A DNA stretch of 64,000 bases from Geodermatophilus amargosae (GTDB lineage: Bacteria > Actinomycetota > Actinomycetes > Mycobacteriales > Geodermatophilaceae), in NCBI RefSeq assembly GCF_900116515.1, contig NZ_FPBA01000015.1, positions 1-64,000 on the forward strand, written 5' to 3'. A program made the position numbers and the translations under genes. Below the pieces are notes generated by a model. The model was not told where the DNA came from and did no database searches. It worked only from the letters and a program-made list of their open reading frames with translations. Of this stretch, positions 30,886 through 38,924 are shown in pieces. The first letter of the stretch is position 1. Each line of letters begins with the position of its first letter.

Positions 30886-31090
30886 CGTCCCTCACCACGT
30901 GCAGTCCGTGCCGCGATCGTCCGGTCATGGCCACGCCGTCCCCCTCAGCGGTGGAGCGATCGGCTGCCGGGTCCGGGGCAGGGCCCGGTCGCGCGGACGT
31001 GCACGTCAGCGCACGACGCCCGTGCGCCGGTCGCCGCCGCCCCGGCACCGCCGGGGACGTGTGCCCACTCGCCTACTCCTCCGAGGTCGA

Positions 31091-31113
31091 CCGGGGCGGT
31101 CACTCCGCCCCGG
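31091..31113 (-). terminator. hairpin after the kinase-flippase gene
   Basis: CCGGGGCGG pairs perfectly with CCGCCCCGG around a TCACT loop, ending four bases from the TAG of the leftward gene at 31117. The position directly behind a stop codon supports a terminator role and would separate that gene from the STAS gene. Confidence 0.55.
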
Positions 31114-31116
31114 CGC

Positions 31117-33528
31117 CTACACGTAGTCCGACCTGCGGAGCCAGGTGAGGGCGACCCAGCCCGGCAGGGCCGGCAGCCAGAAGGTCGCGATCCGGAAGAG
31201 GAAGACACCCGGGACGGCGACCGTGTGGTCCATCCCGGCGCCGACCAGGCCCGCGATCAGGGCGGCCTCGAGGGCGCCCAGCCCGCCGGGCGTAGGCGCG
31301 ACCGCGGCGACGGTGGCGCCGACGAGGTAGACGGCGCCGACGACGGCGAGGCCCAGGTCGCCGCCGAAGGCGCGCGTGGACAGGAACAGGCAGAAGAGGT
31401 AGCCGAGGGTGGTCGCCGCCGAGCCGCCCAGCAGCAGCGCGAGCTTGCCGGGGCTGCGCAGGGCGGCGGTGACGCCGTGGACGGACCGGCGCAGCGGCGG
31501 CAGCAGCCGCCGCACGACGAGCCGCCGGAGGGCCGGGACGGCGGACGCGGCGACGGCGACCGCGAGCACCGCCAGGGCACCCCACAGCACGGCGGGCGAC
31601 TCGACCGGCCCGAGGGCACCGGGCAGGGCCCGGCCGGCCGAGATCCCGAACCCCACCAGCAGGAGTACGTGGACGACGGTCCCCGCCGCGTAGCTGAGAC
31701 CGACGCCGGACGTGGCCACCGCGAGGTCGACGCCGCTGCGCTGCAGGTACCGGACGTTCAACGCCAGCCCGCCGAGTGCGGAGGGTGCCAGCTTCCCGGC
31801 GAACGCGGAGGCGAGCTGGACGACCAGGGTGGGCACCGGCCGCAGCCGTGCGGGCACGGCTCCCGCGAGGCTGACCGCGGCCCCCACGTAGGTCAGCGCG
31901 GACGCCGCCAGGACCAGCGGCGCCCAGGCCCAGTCGGCGTCCCGCACCCGCGCGGCCATGCCGGCCACGTCCCCGAGCTGGGGGACCAGGACGTAGGTGA
32001 CGAGGACCAGCATCGCCACGACGAGGAGCGTCCGGGGCCGGATGCGGTCCAGGTCCGCCAGTCGCGGCTCCGGGACACCGCACCGCGCGGAGACGGCGGC
32101 GCGGATCCGCGGCAGCAGGTCGCCGGAGTGCTTCGCGGCCTCCCGCGTGGCGCCGCTCAGGCTCTTCGGCTGCAGCCGGGGGAGCGAGGCGGCCACGGCC
32201 TCCGGCCCGAGCTCGGCGACCGCGCTGTCGACGGCGGGGTCGACGCCGACCTCCAGCGCCAGCGCGACGAGGAGCTGGGCGACGTCGGCGTCGAGCAGCT
32301 CCGGTGCGGCGGCGACCTCGCTGAACCCCCAGTCGATGAGCCAGGGGGTGCCCGACCGGTCGAGGAGGAGGTTGGCCCGGCGCAGGTCCCGGTGCGCGAC
32401 CCGGTGGCGGCGCAGGACGGCCACCTGCTCCCAGATCCCGTGCAGCACCGGCGGGGTCAGCGCCGTGACCGGCAGCCGGTCGAGGGTGCTGCCGTCGACC
32501 AGGTCGTAGGACAGCAGCAGGGCGTCGCGGCCGACGGGGGCGATGGTCCGCAGGCGGGGCGTGCGCGCACCGGCGTCCCGGACGAGGAGCGACACCAGCG
32601 CCTCGTGCTCGACCGTGCGGCGCAGCGAGGAGAACGGGCGCTCGTCGCCCACGTTCCTCAGCCGGAGGAACCGGTAGATCCGGAACAGCAGGTCCGCCGC
32701 GCGGTTCTCGGCGCCCATGACCTTGGCGAACACCCGTTCCCCGTCCCGGAGGACGGCGGTCCAGGGGACCGAGCCGCGGGCGTCCACCGCGGCCGGCTCC
32801 ACGTCGACCGGCTCGAGGCCGCTGCCGGCCAGGGCGGCGGCCACGGCACCGCGGGTCGGCCGGGTGACGGGACGGCCGAACAGCAGCAGCGTCCCGGAGC
32901 CGACCGCGGCGCCGAGCACGAGCACCACGGCCAGCGTGGCCGGGAACGCCAGGGGCGTGAGCAGGTGCACCAGCGTCGTCCCCGCGATCACCAGGACGCC
33001 GGCACGCCGCCATCGACGGGACACGAACGGCGCCAGCACCGCGAACGAGGCCGCCGCGACGGCCAGGCCGTCGACGCCGAGGGCGCCGTCCCCGTCGAGG
33101 ACCCAGCCGACCCCGCGCGCCAGCGCCGCGGCAACGAGGCCGGCGACGAGCAGGTACCCGAGCAGGCGGGGCCGGCGGGTCAGCGCAGCGGTGGTCCACG
33201 CCGCGACCACCGACGCCGCCACCAGCAGCGTGGCGGCCCCGGACAGGACCCGCTCGACGGTGGGTGCGGCCGAGGACACGCGCCGGACCAGGTCGTCGTC
33301 GAGCGCCGCGGCCTCCCCGCGCGCCCAGCGCGCGACCAGCAGCAGGAGGAGGGCCGCGACGGTCAGCACCCCGGCGCGCAGCACGTCGCTGGGGGACCGC
33401 TCGTAGCCCGTGACCTCCTCCCGCGAGTGGTCCCCTCCAGCGGCTGTCGTGGCGGGCCGTGCCGCCGGGGCCTCCGGCGCCTGCGGGGACCGGGTGCCCG
33501 GTGGGCCCGGGGTGTCCGTCGTCGCCAT
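31117..33528 (-). CDS. kinase-like domain fused to LPG synthase-type membrane domain
   Basis: An 803-residue membrane protein. Residues 1-50 are a flexible Pro/Ala-rich tail, and about 50-215 hold five or six helices. A cytoplasmic kinase-like domain (about 230-480) has VFAKVMGAENRAADL, the catalytic loop HRDLRRANLLLD and the metal motif LIDWGFSEV. From about 500 to the end come eight or so helices of the UPF0104/LPG synthase flippase type (LASAFAGKLAPSALGGLALN, PTPGGLGALEAALIAG). The catalytic loop aspartate and the DWG metal aspartate are present, so phosphotransfer is possible. No C-terminal aminoacyl-transfer domain follows, so lysinylation of lipid is unlikely. A role in polyprenol or glycolipid handling is inference. 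Confidence 0.82.
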   Translation of the reverse strand: MATTDTPGPPGTRSPQAPEAPAARPATTAAGGDHSREEVTGYERSPSDVLRAGVLTVAALLLLLVARWARGEAAALDDDLVRRVSSAAPTVERVLSGAATLLVAASVVAAWTTAALTRRPRLLGYLLVAGLVAAALARGVGWVLDGDGALGVDGLAVAAASFAVLAPFVSRRWRRAGVLVIAGTTLVHLLTPLAFPATLAVVLVLGAAVGSGTLLLFGRPVTRPTRGAVAAALAGSGLEPVDVEPAAVDARGSVPWTAVLRDGERVFAKVMGAENRAADLLFRIYRFLRLRNVGDERPFSSLRRTVEHEALVSLLVRDAGARTPRLRTIAPVGRDALLLSYDLVDGSTLDRLPVTALTPPVLHGIWEQVAVLRRHRVAHRDLRRANLLLDRSGTPWLIDWGFSEVAAAPELLDADVAQLLVALALEVGVDPAVDSAVAELGPEAVAASLPRLQPKSLSGATREAAKHSGDLLPRIRAAVSARCGVPEPRLADLDRIRPRTLLVVAMLVLVTYVLVPQLGDVAGMAARVRDADWAWAPLVLAASALTYVGAAVSLAGAVPARLRPVPTLVVQLASAFAGKLAPSALGGLALNVRYLQRSGVDLAVATSGVGLSYAAGTVVHVLLLVGFGISAGRALPGALGPVESPAVLWGALAVLAVAVAASAVPALRRLVVRRLLPPLRRSVHGVTAALRSPGKLALLLGGSAATTLGYLFCLFLSTRAFGGDLGLAVVGAVYLVGATVAAVAPTPGGLGALEAALIAGLVGAGMDHTVAVPGVFLFRIATFWLPALPGWVALTWLRRSDYV

Positions 33529-33805
33529 GCGGTCCGCCCTTCGGGGGTCGTCGCTCCGCACACGGTGACGTACCGGGGTCCCGTCCGGGGAGGGACGGCG
33601 CGCGAGGGCCGGGTGACCCGGCGTCCGGCCGGGAGCCTCCGCCCCCTGCGGGCACGCCGGACACCGCTGACCCGGTGGGCACCCGGTCCGTGCCGCAGGG
33701 CCCGGGACCTCGATCCCTGTCCACCCGGGCCCACGAGGGCCAGGCTGGGGGGCGGACGGCGCGGACGAGGACGTCCGCGTCGACGCTCGCCGGAGGGCAG
33801 CCGCT

Positions 33806-35188
33806 GTGACCGACCGACCGATGCTCGACCGCAGTCCCCATCTGCACGGCGCGTACGCCCCGGTGACGGAGGAGGTCACCGCCTTCGACCTGCCGGTCAC
33901 CGGCAGCCTGCCGCCCGGGCTGGACGGCCGCTACCTGCGCAACGGGCCCAACCCGATGGGACTGGACGACCCGGGCCACTGGTTCCTCGGCGCGGGCATG
34001 GTGCACGGGCTCCGGCTGCGGAACGGCCGGGCGGAGTGGTACCGCAACCGCTGGGTCCGCTCCCGGGAGGTTGCCGGTGCGCTGGGGGAGCCGTGGCCGG
34101 CCGGGCCGGTGCACGACGGCATGGACTTCGCGGCCAACACCCACGTCGTCGCCCACGCGGGGCGCACGCTGGCCACCGTCGAGGCCGGGCCGCTGCCGTA
34201 CGAGCTCACCGCCGAGCTCGAGACCGTGGGTCCGTGCGACTTCGGCGGAACCCTGCCGGGCGGCTACGCGGCCCACACCAAGCCCGACCGGCTGACCGGC
34301 GACCTGCACGCCGTCGCCTACTACTGGGGCTGGGACCACGTCCAGCACGTCGTCATCGGTCCCGACGGCACGGTCACCGGGACCACCGACGTCCCGGTCG
34401 ACGACGGGCCGATGATGCACGACTTCGCCCTGACCGAGCGCTACGTGGTGCTGTTCGACCTGCCGGTCACGTTCAACATGGACGCGGCGGCAGCCGGTTC
34501 CCGGCTGCCCTACGCCTGGAACCGGGCGCACCCGGCCCGCGTCGGGCTGCTGCCACGCGCGGGTGCCGTCCGCGAGGCCCGCTGGTTCGACGTGGACCCG
34601 TGCTGGGTCTTCCACACGCTCAACGCCCACGACGACGGCGACCGGGTCGTCGTCGACCTGTGCCGGTACGACGGCCCGTACGACATGACCGTCCTGACCG
34701 AGCAGGGCGCGCTCACGCTGGAGCGCTGGACCGTCGACCCCGTCGCCGGGCGGGTGACCCGGCAGGAACTCGACGACCGTCCGCAGGAGTTCCCGCGCGT
34801 GGACGAGCGGGTGGTCTCCCGGCCGCACCGCTACGGCTACAGCGTGGTGACCGCGGAGCTCGACCGGGCCACCGTGCGCATGGACGGGAGCTTCCGGGAC
34901 GACGCGTTCGCCGGAGCGCTGCTCAAGCACGACCTGTCCGCCGGCACGGTCGAGACGCACCGCTTCCCGCGGGACGCCGTCGCCGGCGAGGGCGTGTTCG
35001 TCCCGTCGGCGCCCGACGCGGCCGAGGACGACGGGTACGTCATGGCCTTCGTCCACGACCCGGACCGGGGCGCCGCCGACCTGGTGGTCCTCGCCGCCCA
35101 GGACTTCGCCGCCCCGCCGGTCGCCGTCGTCCACCTCCCGGCGCGGATCCCGCTCGGCTTCCACGGGAGCTGGATCGCCGACGAGTGA
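33806..35188 (+). CDS. carotenoid oxygenase family protein
   Basis: A 460-residue seven-bladed propeller Fe(II) enzyme that cleaves carotenoids, apocarotenoids or stilbene-like substrates. The four iron-binding histidines are in their expected motifs: AAHTKPDR, MMHDFALT, VFHTLNAHDDG and, near the C-terminus, PLGFHGSW. The N-terminus has YLRNGPNPMG, a family hallmark. No signal peptide is visible. GTG at 33806 follows CGGAGGGCAG. Carotenoid synthesis genes are not in the window. Geodermatophilaceae-like bacteria are strongly pigmented, so an apocarotenoid role is plausible, but the substrate is not defined by sequence. Confidence 0.92.
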   Translation: MTDRPMLDRSPHLHGAYAPVTEEVTAFDLPVTGSLPPGLDGRYLRNGPNPMGLDDPGHWFLGAGMVHGLRLRNGRAEWYRNRWVRSREVAGALGEPWPAGPVHDGMDFAANTHVVAHAGRTLATVEAGPLPYELTAELETVGPCDFGGTLPGGYAAHTKPDRLTGDLHAVAYYWGWDHVQHVVIGPDGTVTGTTDVPVDDGPMMHDFALTERYVVLFDLPVTFNMDAAAAGSRLPYAWNRAHPARVGLLPRAGAVREARWFDVDPCWVFHTLNAHDDGDRVVVDLCRYDGPYDMTVLTEQGALTLERWTVDPVAGRVTRQELDDRPQEFPRVDERVVSRPHRYGYSVVTAELDRATVRMDGSFRDDAFAGALLKHDLSAGTVETHRFPRDAVAGEGVFVPSAPDAAEDDGYVMAFVHDPDRGAADLVVLAAQDFAAPPVAVVHLPARIPLGFHGSWIADE

Positions 35189-35191
35189 GGG

Positions 35192-35219
35192 GGCCGGAGT
35201 ACCGGCCACACGTGGCCGG
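35192..35219. terminator. bidirectional hairpin between convergent genes
   Basis: GGCCGG-AGTA-CCGGCC overlaps a second hairpin CCGGCCA-CACG-TGGCCGG, so two alternative stems can form. It fills the 40 bases between the carotenoid oxygenase stop and the NRDE gene stop, as expected for a shared terminator. Confidence 0.55.
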
Positions 35220-35228
35220 GGGACGGCC

Positions 35229-35915
35229 CTAGCCGACGGCGAGCGTGCCCCAGGGCCGTCCGGTCCAGGGCTCGCGGCTGTGGGTCAGCCGGAGCCGGCC
35301 GGGCTCGGCCTCGACCAGCTCGCCGAAGACGGTCGCGAAGACCCGGCCGTCCTCCTCGTGGCGCACGACGAGGGCGCCGGGGTCGTCCGCCGGCGGCGCG
35401 TCCTGGACCAGCCGGCGCCATCCCTCGGCGCCGTCGGCCGCGGCGAAGGCGGGCAGGTACCGCTCGGTCTTGCGGTCCTCCGGCCCGCCGGAGGTGACCA
35501 TGACGGTCCCCTCCGGGTGCCGGGTCTCCGACAGCCACTCGCCGTCGAAGTCCCAGGTGAGGAGCTCCCCGGGCGTCGCCAGGACGAGCAGGAAGGAGGC
35601 CATGCCGGCGAGCTCGACGTGCGCGCGCCAGTCGGTGCCGTGGACGACGCCGAGCAGCGGCAGGACACCCCGGCTCGACGCACCGGGATCGGCGTCGCGC
35701 TTCTGCGGCCGGTTGAGCACCAGCGCGGTCGCGCCCGTCCCGACCCGGCTGGCGCACCACGTCCCGCCGGCGACGCGGTCACGGCCGCCGACGACGTCGG
35801 GGTGCTCGGGCCACCAGCGCCCCGGGTCGTCGAAGGGACGGGTGGTCAGCTCGTCGCGCAGGGCCAGGACCCGGACCGGCTGACCCTCGGACCAGCGGAC
35901 GACCACCGTGCACAT
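35229..35915 (-). CDS. NRDE family protein (TANGO2-like, Ntn-hydrolase fold)
   Basis: A 228-residue protein of the NRDE/TANGO2 group. Cys2 directly follows the initiator Met (MCTVVVRW), as required for an N-terminal nucleophile. The name-giving segment appears as LRDELTTRP, and GGTWCASRVGTG and ALVLNRP follow in family order. Function in bacteria is poorly known; haem handling or amide hydrolysis are suggestions from relatives. The start at 35915 is preferred over an upstream ATG at 35930 because it exposes the cysteine. Confidence 0.8.
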   Translation of the reverse strand: MCTVVVRWSEGQPVRVLALRDELTTRPFDDPGRWWPEHPDVVGGRDRVAGGTWCASRVGTGATALVLNRPQKRDADPGASSRGVLPLLGVVHGTDWRAHVELAGMASFLLVLATPGELLTWDFDGEWLSETRHPEGTVMVTSGGPEDRKTERYLPAFAAADGAEGWRRLVQDAPPADDPGALVVRHEEDGRVFATVFGELVEAEPGRLRLTHSREPWTGRPWGTLAVG

Positions 35916-36140
35916 GACCGCATCCTCCACCGGCGCCCCGGACGGCGGGCGCGCTCACCGACGGCACCGGTGCGGCAACGCAGCGGAGCGACGTCAGGAA
36001 GGCCGCGAGGAGCGGGCACGGAGCACCGCCGAGCGCCCCGGGGTGCGGGATCGTCCTCGCGTACCTACTGGCCCGAGTGCATCCGGCACCCCGGCCCACC
36101 CGGCTCCACGGGCCCCGCCGGAGCGAGGAGGCGGATCGCC

Positions 36141-36989
36141 ATGTCCCGTTCGACCGACGTCGCTCCCGGGGCGCACCGCGCGGACTCCGACGGTCCGGAC
36201 CTCGACGAGGTCCTCCCCGGATCCGGACGTCGTCCCAACCTCTCGGGTGACCTGGACGGCCTCCTCGTCAGCCCGCCGGAGTTCCGCCGGCGCTCGATGG
36301 GCTACGACCGCCTCCAGGTCGACAACTACGTGGCCTGGGCGGAGGCGGAGCTGCAGAGCAGCCGCCGCGAGACCGAGGACGTGCTGGAACGCTACGGCCG
36401 GTGCTCCGCCGAGCTGGCGCTGGCCAGGCAGCAGCTCGCGCACTCGCCGGCCGGTCAGGAGATGGTCCACCTCTCGGAGCGGATCGGCTCCATCCTCCAG
36501 CTGGCCGCGGACGAGGCCGCCGAGATCACCAGCACCGCCCGGGCCGAGGCCGAGCGGCTGCGGGCCGAGGCCGAGGCCGACCGGATCCTCGCGGCCGAGG
36601 CCCTGGAGCGGGTCGGTGCCGACCGCGCGCGCCTGGACGACGAGGCCGCGGAGGTGCGCGCCCGGTTGGACGACGAGGCGGCGCTGGCGCGCGACCGCCT
36701 GGACCGCGAGGCCGCGGACCGCCGCGAGCGGGAGGCGCTCGAGGCCGCCGAACGGATCGCACGGCAGGACGAGGCGGCCCGCGCGGAGCGGGAGGCGGCG
36801 ACGGCCGCGGCCGACGAGCACCTCGCGCGGGTCCGCGGCGAGGTCGCCGCGCTCGAGCGCCGGCAGGAGGTCGTCCGCGCGTCGCTCACGCGGATGGCCG
36901 ACCGGCTCGACGAGGCCCTCGCGGAGCTGGCCGACACCCTGCCCGCGGCGGGCCTGCGGCTGGAGGTGCCGCAGCAGGCCGCCTCCTGA
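36141..36989 (+). CDS. DivIVA-like coiled-coil protein, copy 1
   Basis: A 282-residue protein. Residues 1-45 are disordered. A DivIVA-type segment has RRRSMGYDRLQVDNYVAWAE (about 49-68), then a coiled coil very rich in Ala, Glu and Arg runs to about residue 270, and the C-terminus is short. The GYDRxQVDxYVxW signature matches the lipid-binding, pole-targeting N-domain of DivIVA/Wag31 relatives. It probably recruits partners at curved membranes or septa. A related gene lies at 62774-63694, with the same motif and the same PxxSGDL segment before it. ATG at 36141 follows GAGGAGG. The gene is monocistronic. Confidence 0.75.
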   Translation: MSRSTDVAPGAHRADSDGPDLDEVLPGSGRRPNLSGDLDGLLVSPPEFRRRSMGYDRLQVDNYVAWAEAELQSSRRETEDVLERYGRCSAELALARQQLAHSPAGQEMVHLSERIGSILQLAADEAAEITSTARAEAERLRAEAEADRILAAEALERVGADRARLDDEAAEVRARLDDEAALARDRLDREAADRREREALEAAERIARQDEAARAEREAATAAADEHLARVRGEVAALERRQEVVRASLTRMADRLDEALAELADTLPAAGLRLEVPQQAAS

Positions 36990-37051
36990 GCCCGCGGTGG
37001 CCGGGAGGCCTCGTCCCGGGGATCGGGCGGGGAGCCAGGTGCCCGCCGTCG

Positions 37052-37339
37052 CTACGGCTCCCCGGCGCGGTCCCGTCGGGCCGACCTCCGTTCGAGCTGC
37101 GCGGACGTGAGCGTGGTGTGCCACCGGTGTCCGCACGTGAGGCTCAGGCACGTCCAGTCGTCGATCAGCACCAGTCGTTCCATGTCGGTGCGCCACAGGT
37201 GGAGGACCTGCCCGCACGCGCACTCCGGACACCGTTCCACGAAGACCACCGACCCGTCCGGCTCCGCCGGGATCCTGCCGGGGACGTCACCGGCTCGTCG
37301 GACCCGGGCGCACCGCACCTCGAGCGTGCCCTGCGGCAC
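37052..37339 (-). CDS. small zinc-ribbon-like hypothetical protein
   Basis: A 95-residue protein. The middle contains ERCPECACGQVLHLWR and later WTCLSLTCGHRWHTTL, giving cysteine pairs and histidines arranged like a small zinc finger or zinc ribbon. The C-terminus is basic. I recognise no named family. The DivIVA-like gene is convergent with it and the decayed cupin gene stands upstream. A shorter start is possible, since the first 25 residues are Arg/Pro-rich. Zn binding is inference from the cysteines. Confidence 0.5.
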   Translation of the reverse strand: MPQGTLEVRCARVRRAGDVPGRIPAEPDGSVVFVERCPECACGQVLHLWRTDMERLVLIDDWTCLSLTCGHRWHTTLTSAQLERRSARRDRAGEP

Positions 37340-37538
37340 CGGCGCCCGCGACTGGGCCCCGCCTCGTCCCCAGCGTGCGCCCGCCCGGCGCCCGCGGCCA
37401 CCCGGGGACCGGGCGACGGGCCGGAGGTCCGGTCGTCCGACCGATGCGCCCCCGCGCGTCCCACCGGAGTGTGGGAGCTCCCTCCGGGCGCCCCCACCCG
37501 GAGGGACCCCGTCCAGTCGCCGACCGGAGGGCCCGATC

Positions 37539-37768
37539 GTGGAGTCCGAACGCGTGACCCGCTCCCGACGTCCCCCCGGATGCCCTCGCCGGGGAGCTCG
37601 AGCGCACCGAGGTCCAGCGCAGCGCCTCGACGATCCCCGGGCGGGAGATCGTCCAGGTGCTCACCGAGATCCCCGTCGGTGCGGAGTCGGCCTGGTCCCG
37701 GGACCGGGTGGGTGCTGTCCACCTACGTCGTCGAGGTCGGGAAGCCGCCGGCCACCCTGCTCGGGTGA
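37539..37768 (+). pseudogene. decayed cupin-domain gene
   Basis: Three pieces of one protein lie in order in different frames. A GTG at 37539 follows GGAGG and opens a short frame (VESERVTRSRR). After a C-run at 37572-37577 the frame moves to DALAGELERTEVQRSAST and REIVQVLTEIPVGAESAW, which matches the N-terminal part of small cupins (normally continuing ESGWHTHPGEE). The central metal-binding strands are missing. The end, GWVLSTYVVEVGKPPATLL, is the usual cupin C-terminus in yet another frame. So the gene has at least one frameshift and an internal deletion of the histidine core. I infer the family from motif memory. Confidence 0.55.
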
Positions 37769-37824
37769 CCCCGGCGCCCACCTGCCACGTCGGCGCCGGC
37801 GGGCCGCCGGCCACCGCTGTCGGG

Positions 37825-38088
37825 TCAGGCGGACAGAGCGGTGCGGGGCTCGGCCAGTGCCGCGGCGAGCGCGTCGAGGGGCAGGTCCAGCGCGCGGGCC
37901 AGCGCGGCGACGGTGAAGAACGCCGGTGTCGGCACCCGGCCGGACTCGATCTTGCGCAGCGCCTCCAGACTCACCCCCGAGGCGGCCGCGACCTCGCCCG
38001 GCGTCCGCGCGCCCCGCGCCTCCCGGAGCAGTGCACCCAGCCGGCGGCCCCGCTCACGCTCCTCCGGGCTCAGCGGCGGTCGCACCAT
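37825..38088 (-). CDS. XRE-type helix-turn-helix regulator
   Basis: An 87-residue DNA-binding protein. A helix LSPEERERGRRLGALLREARG is followed by TPGEVAAASGVSLEALRKIESGR, the Xre/Cro helix-turn-helix with the ALRKIESG recognition end, then a helix LARALDLPLDALAAAL. No ligand domain is present. ATG at 38088 is followed upstream, on the outer side, by a paired direct repeat. It is divergent from the methionine aminopeptidase gene across 50 bases, so control of both genes from one short region is likely. Confidence 0.88.
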   Translation of the reverse strand: MVRPPLSPEERERGRRLGALLREARGARTPGEVAAASGVSLEALRKIESGRVPTPAFFTVAALARALDLPLDALAAALAEPRTALSA

Positions 38089-38094
38089 GGGCGT

Positions 38095-38120
38095 GATAGT
38101 AATACCGGGATAGTCATACC
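38095..38120. promoter_or_regulatory. paired direct repeat, candidate XRE operator
   Basis: GATAGTAATACC and GATAGTCATACC (11 of 12 identical) start 14 bases apart in the only AT-rich patch of this neighbourhood. They lie 6 bases upstream of the XRE start and 18 bases upstream of the aminopeptidase start. Each copy is itself a partial palindrome. Binding here would block both promoters, giving autoregulation. Confidence 0.6.
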
Positions 38121-38138
38121 CACCAGCGGAGAGACGAC

Positions 38139-38909
38139 GTGATCGAGCTGCGCACCCCTGGTGAGATCGACGCCATGCGCGCCGCCGGTGCGGTGGTGGC
38201 CCGGATGCACGCCGCCGCACGGGCGGCCGCCGCTCCCGGCGTCCGGCTGACCCAGCTGGACGCGGTGGCCCGCGACGTCCTCGCCGACGCCGGTGCCACC
38301 TCGCCGTTCCTCGGCTACGCGCCGCTGCCCACCACCCCGCCGTTCCCCGGCGTGGTCTGCCTGTCGGTCAACGACGTGGCGCTGCACGGCATCCCCACCC
38401 CGCAGGAGCTCGAGGACGGCGACCTGCTCAGCGTCGACGCCGGCGCCACGCTCGACGGCTGGGTCGGCGACGCCGCGATCACCTTCCCGGTCGGCACCCC
38501 GCGGCCGGCCGACCTGCGACTGGTCGACACCACCACGCGCGCCCTCGAGGCCGGCATCGCCGCCGCCGTGCCGGGCAACCGGATCGGCGACGTCTCCGCC
38601 GCCATCGCCGCCGTCGGCCGGGCGGGTGGCTGCGGGATCAACACCGACCACGGCGGTCACGGGATCGGCCGGACGATGCACGCCGACCCGCACGTGCCCA
38701 ACGAGGGCCGGGCCGGGCGGGGCGTGCGGCTGCGGGCCGGGCTCGTCATCGCGATCGAGCCGTGGTTCCTGGCCGGCGGCGACGACGAGTACCGGGTCGA
38801 CGCCGACGGCTGGACGCTGCGCAGCGCCGACGGCAGCCGGGCCGCGCACGTCGAGCACACGGTCGCCGTCACCGACGACGGTCCGCGCATCCTCACCGCC
38901 CCGGCCTGA
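38139..38909 (+). CDS. map: type I methionine aminopeptidase
   Basis: A 256-residue metalloprotease that removes N-terminal methionine. All five metal ligands are in place: SVDAG and GDAAITF (two Asp), GGHGIG (His), AIEPWF (Glu) and VEHTVAV (Glu). The substrate-binding His of NDVALHGIP is present. GTG at 38139 follows GGAGAGACGAC. The lack of secretion or ribosomal genes nearby, and the divergent XRE gene, suggest this is an accessory copy rather than the housekeeping copy of the secY-adk-map region; that is inference. The last residues are short, with no extension. Confidence 0.95.
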   Translation: MIELRTPGEIDAMRAAGAVVARMHAAARAAAAPGVRLTQLDAVARDVLADAGATSPFLGYAPLPTTPPFPGVVCLSVNDVALHGIPTPQELEDGDLLSVDAGATLDGWVGDAAITFPVGTPRPADLRLVDTTTRALEAGIAAAVPGNRIGDVSAAIAAVGRAGGCGINTDHGGHGIGRTMHADPHVPNEGRAGRGVRLRAGLVIAIEPWFLAGGDDEYRVDADGWTLRSADGSRAAHVEHTVAVTDDGPRILTAPA

Positions 38910-38924
38910 TCGCGCAGCCGCCGG

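Noticed and set aside
30541-35232. Very long open frames in both directions across 30.5-35.2 kb
   Set aside because: They are shadows caused by the high GC content. Their products are Arg/Pro/Gly/Ala-rich without domains, and the true genes in other frames have clear motifs and ribosome binding sites.
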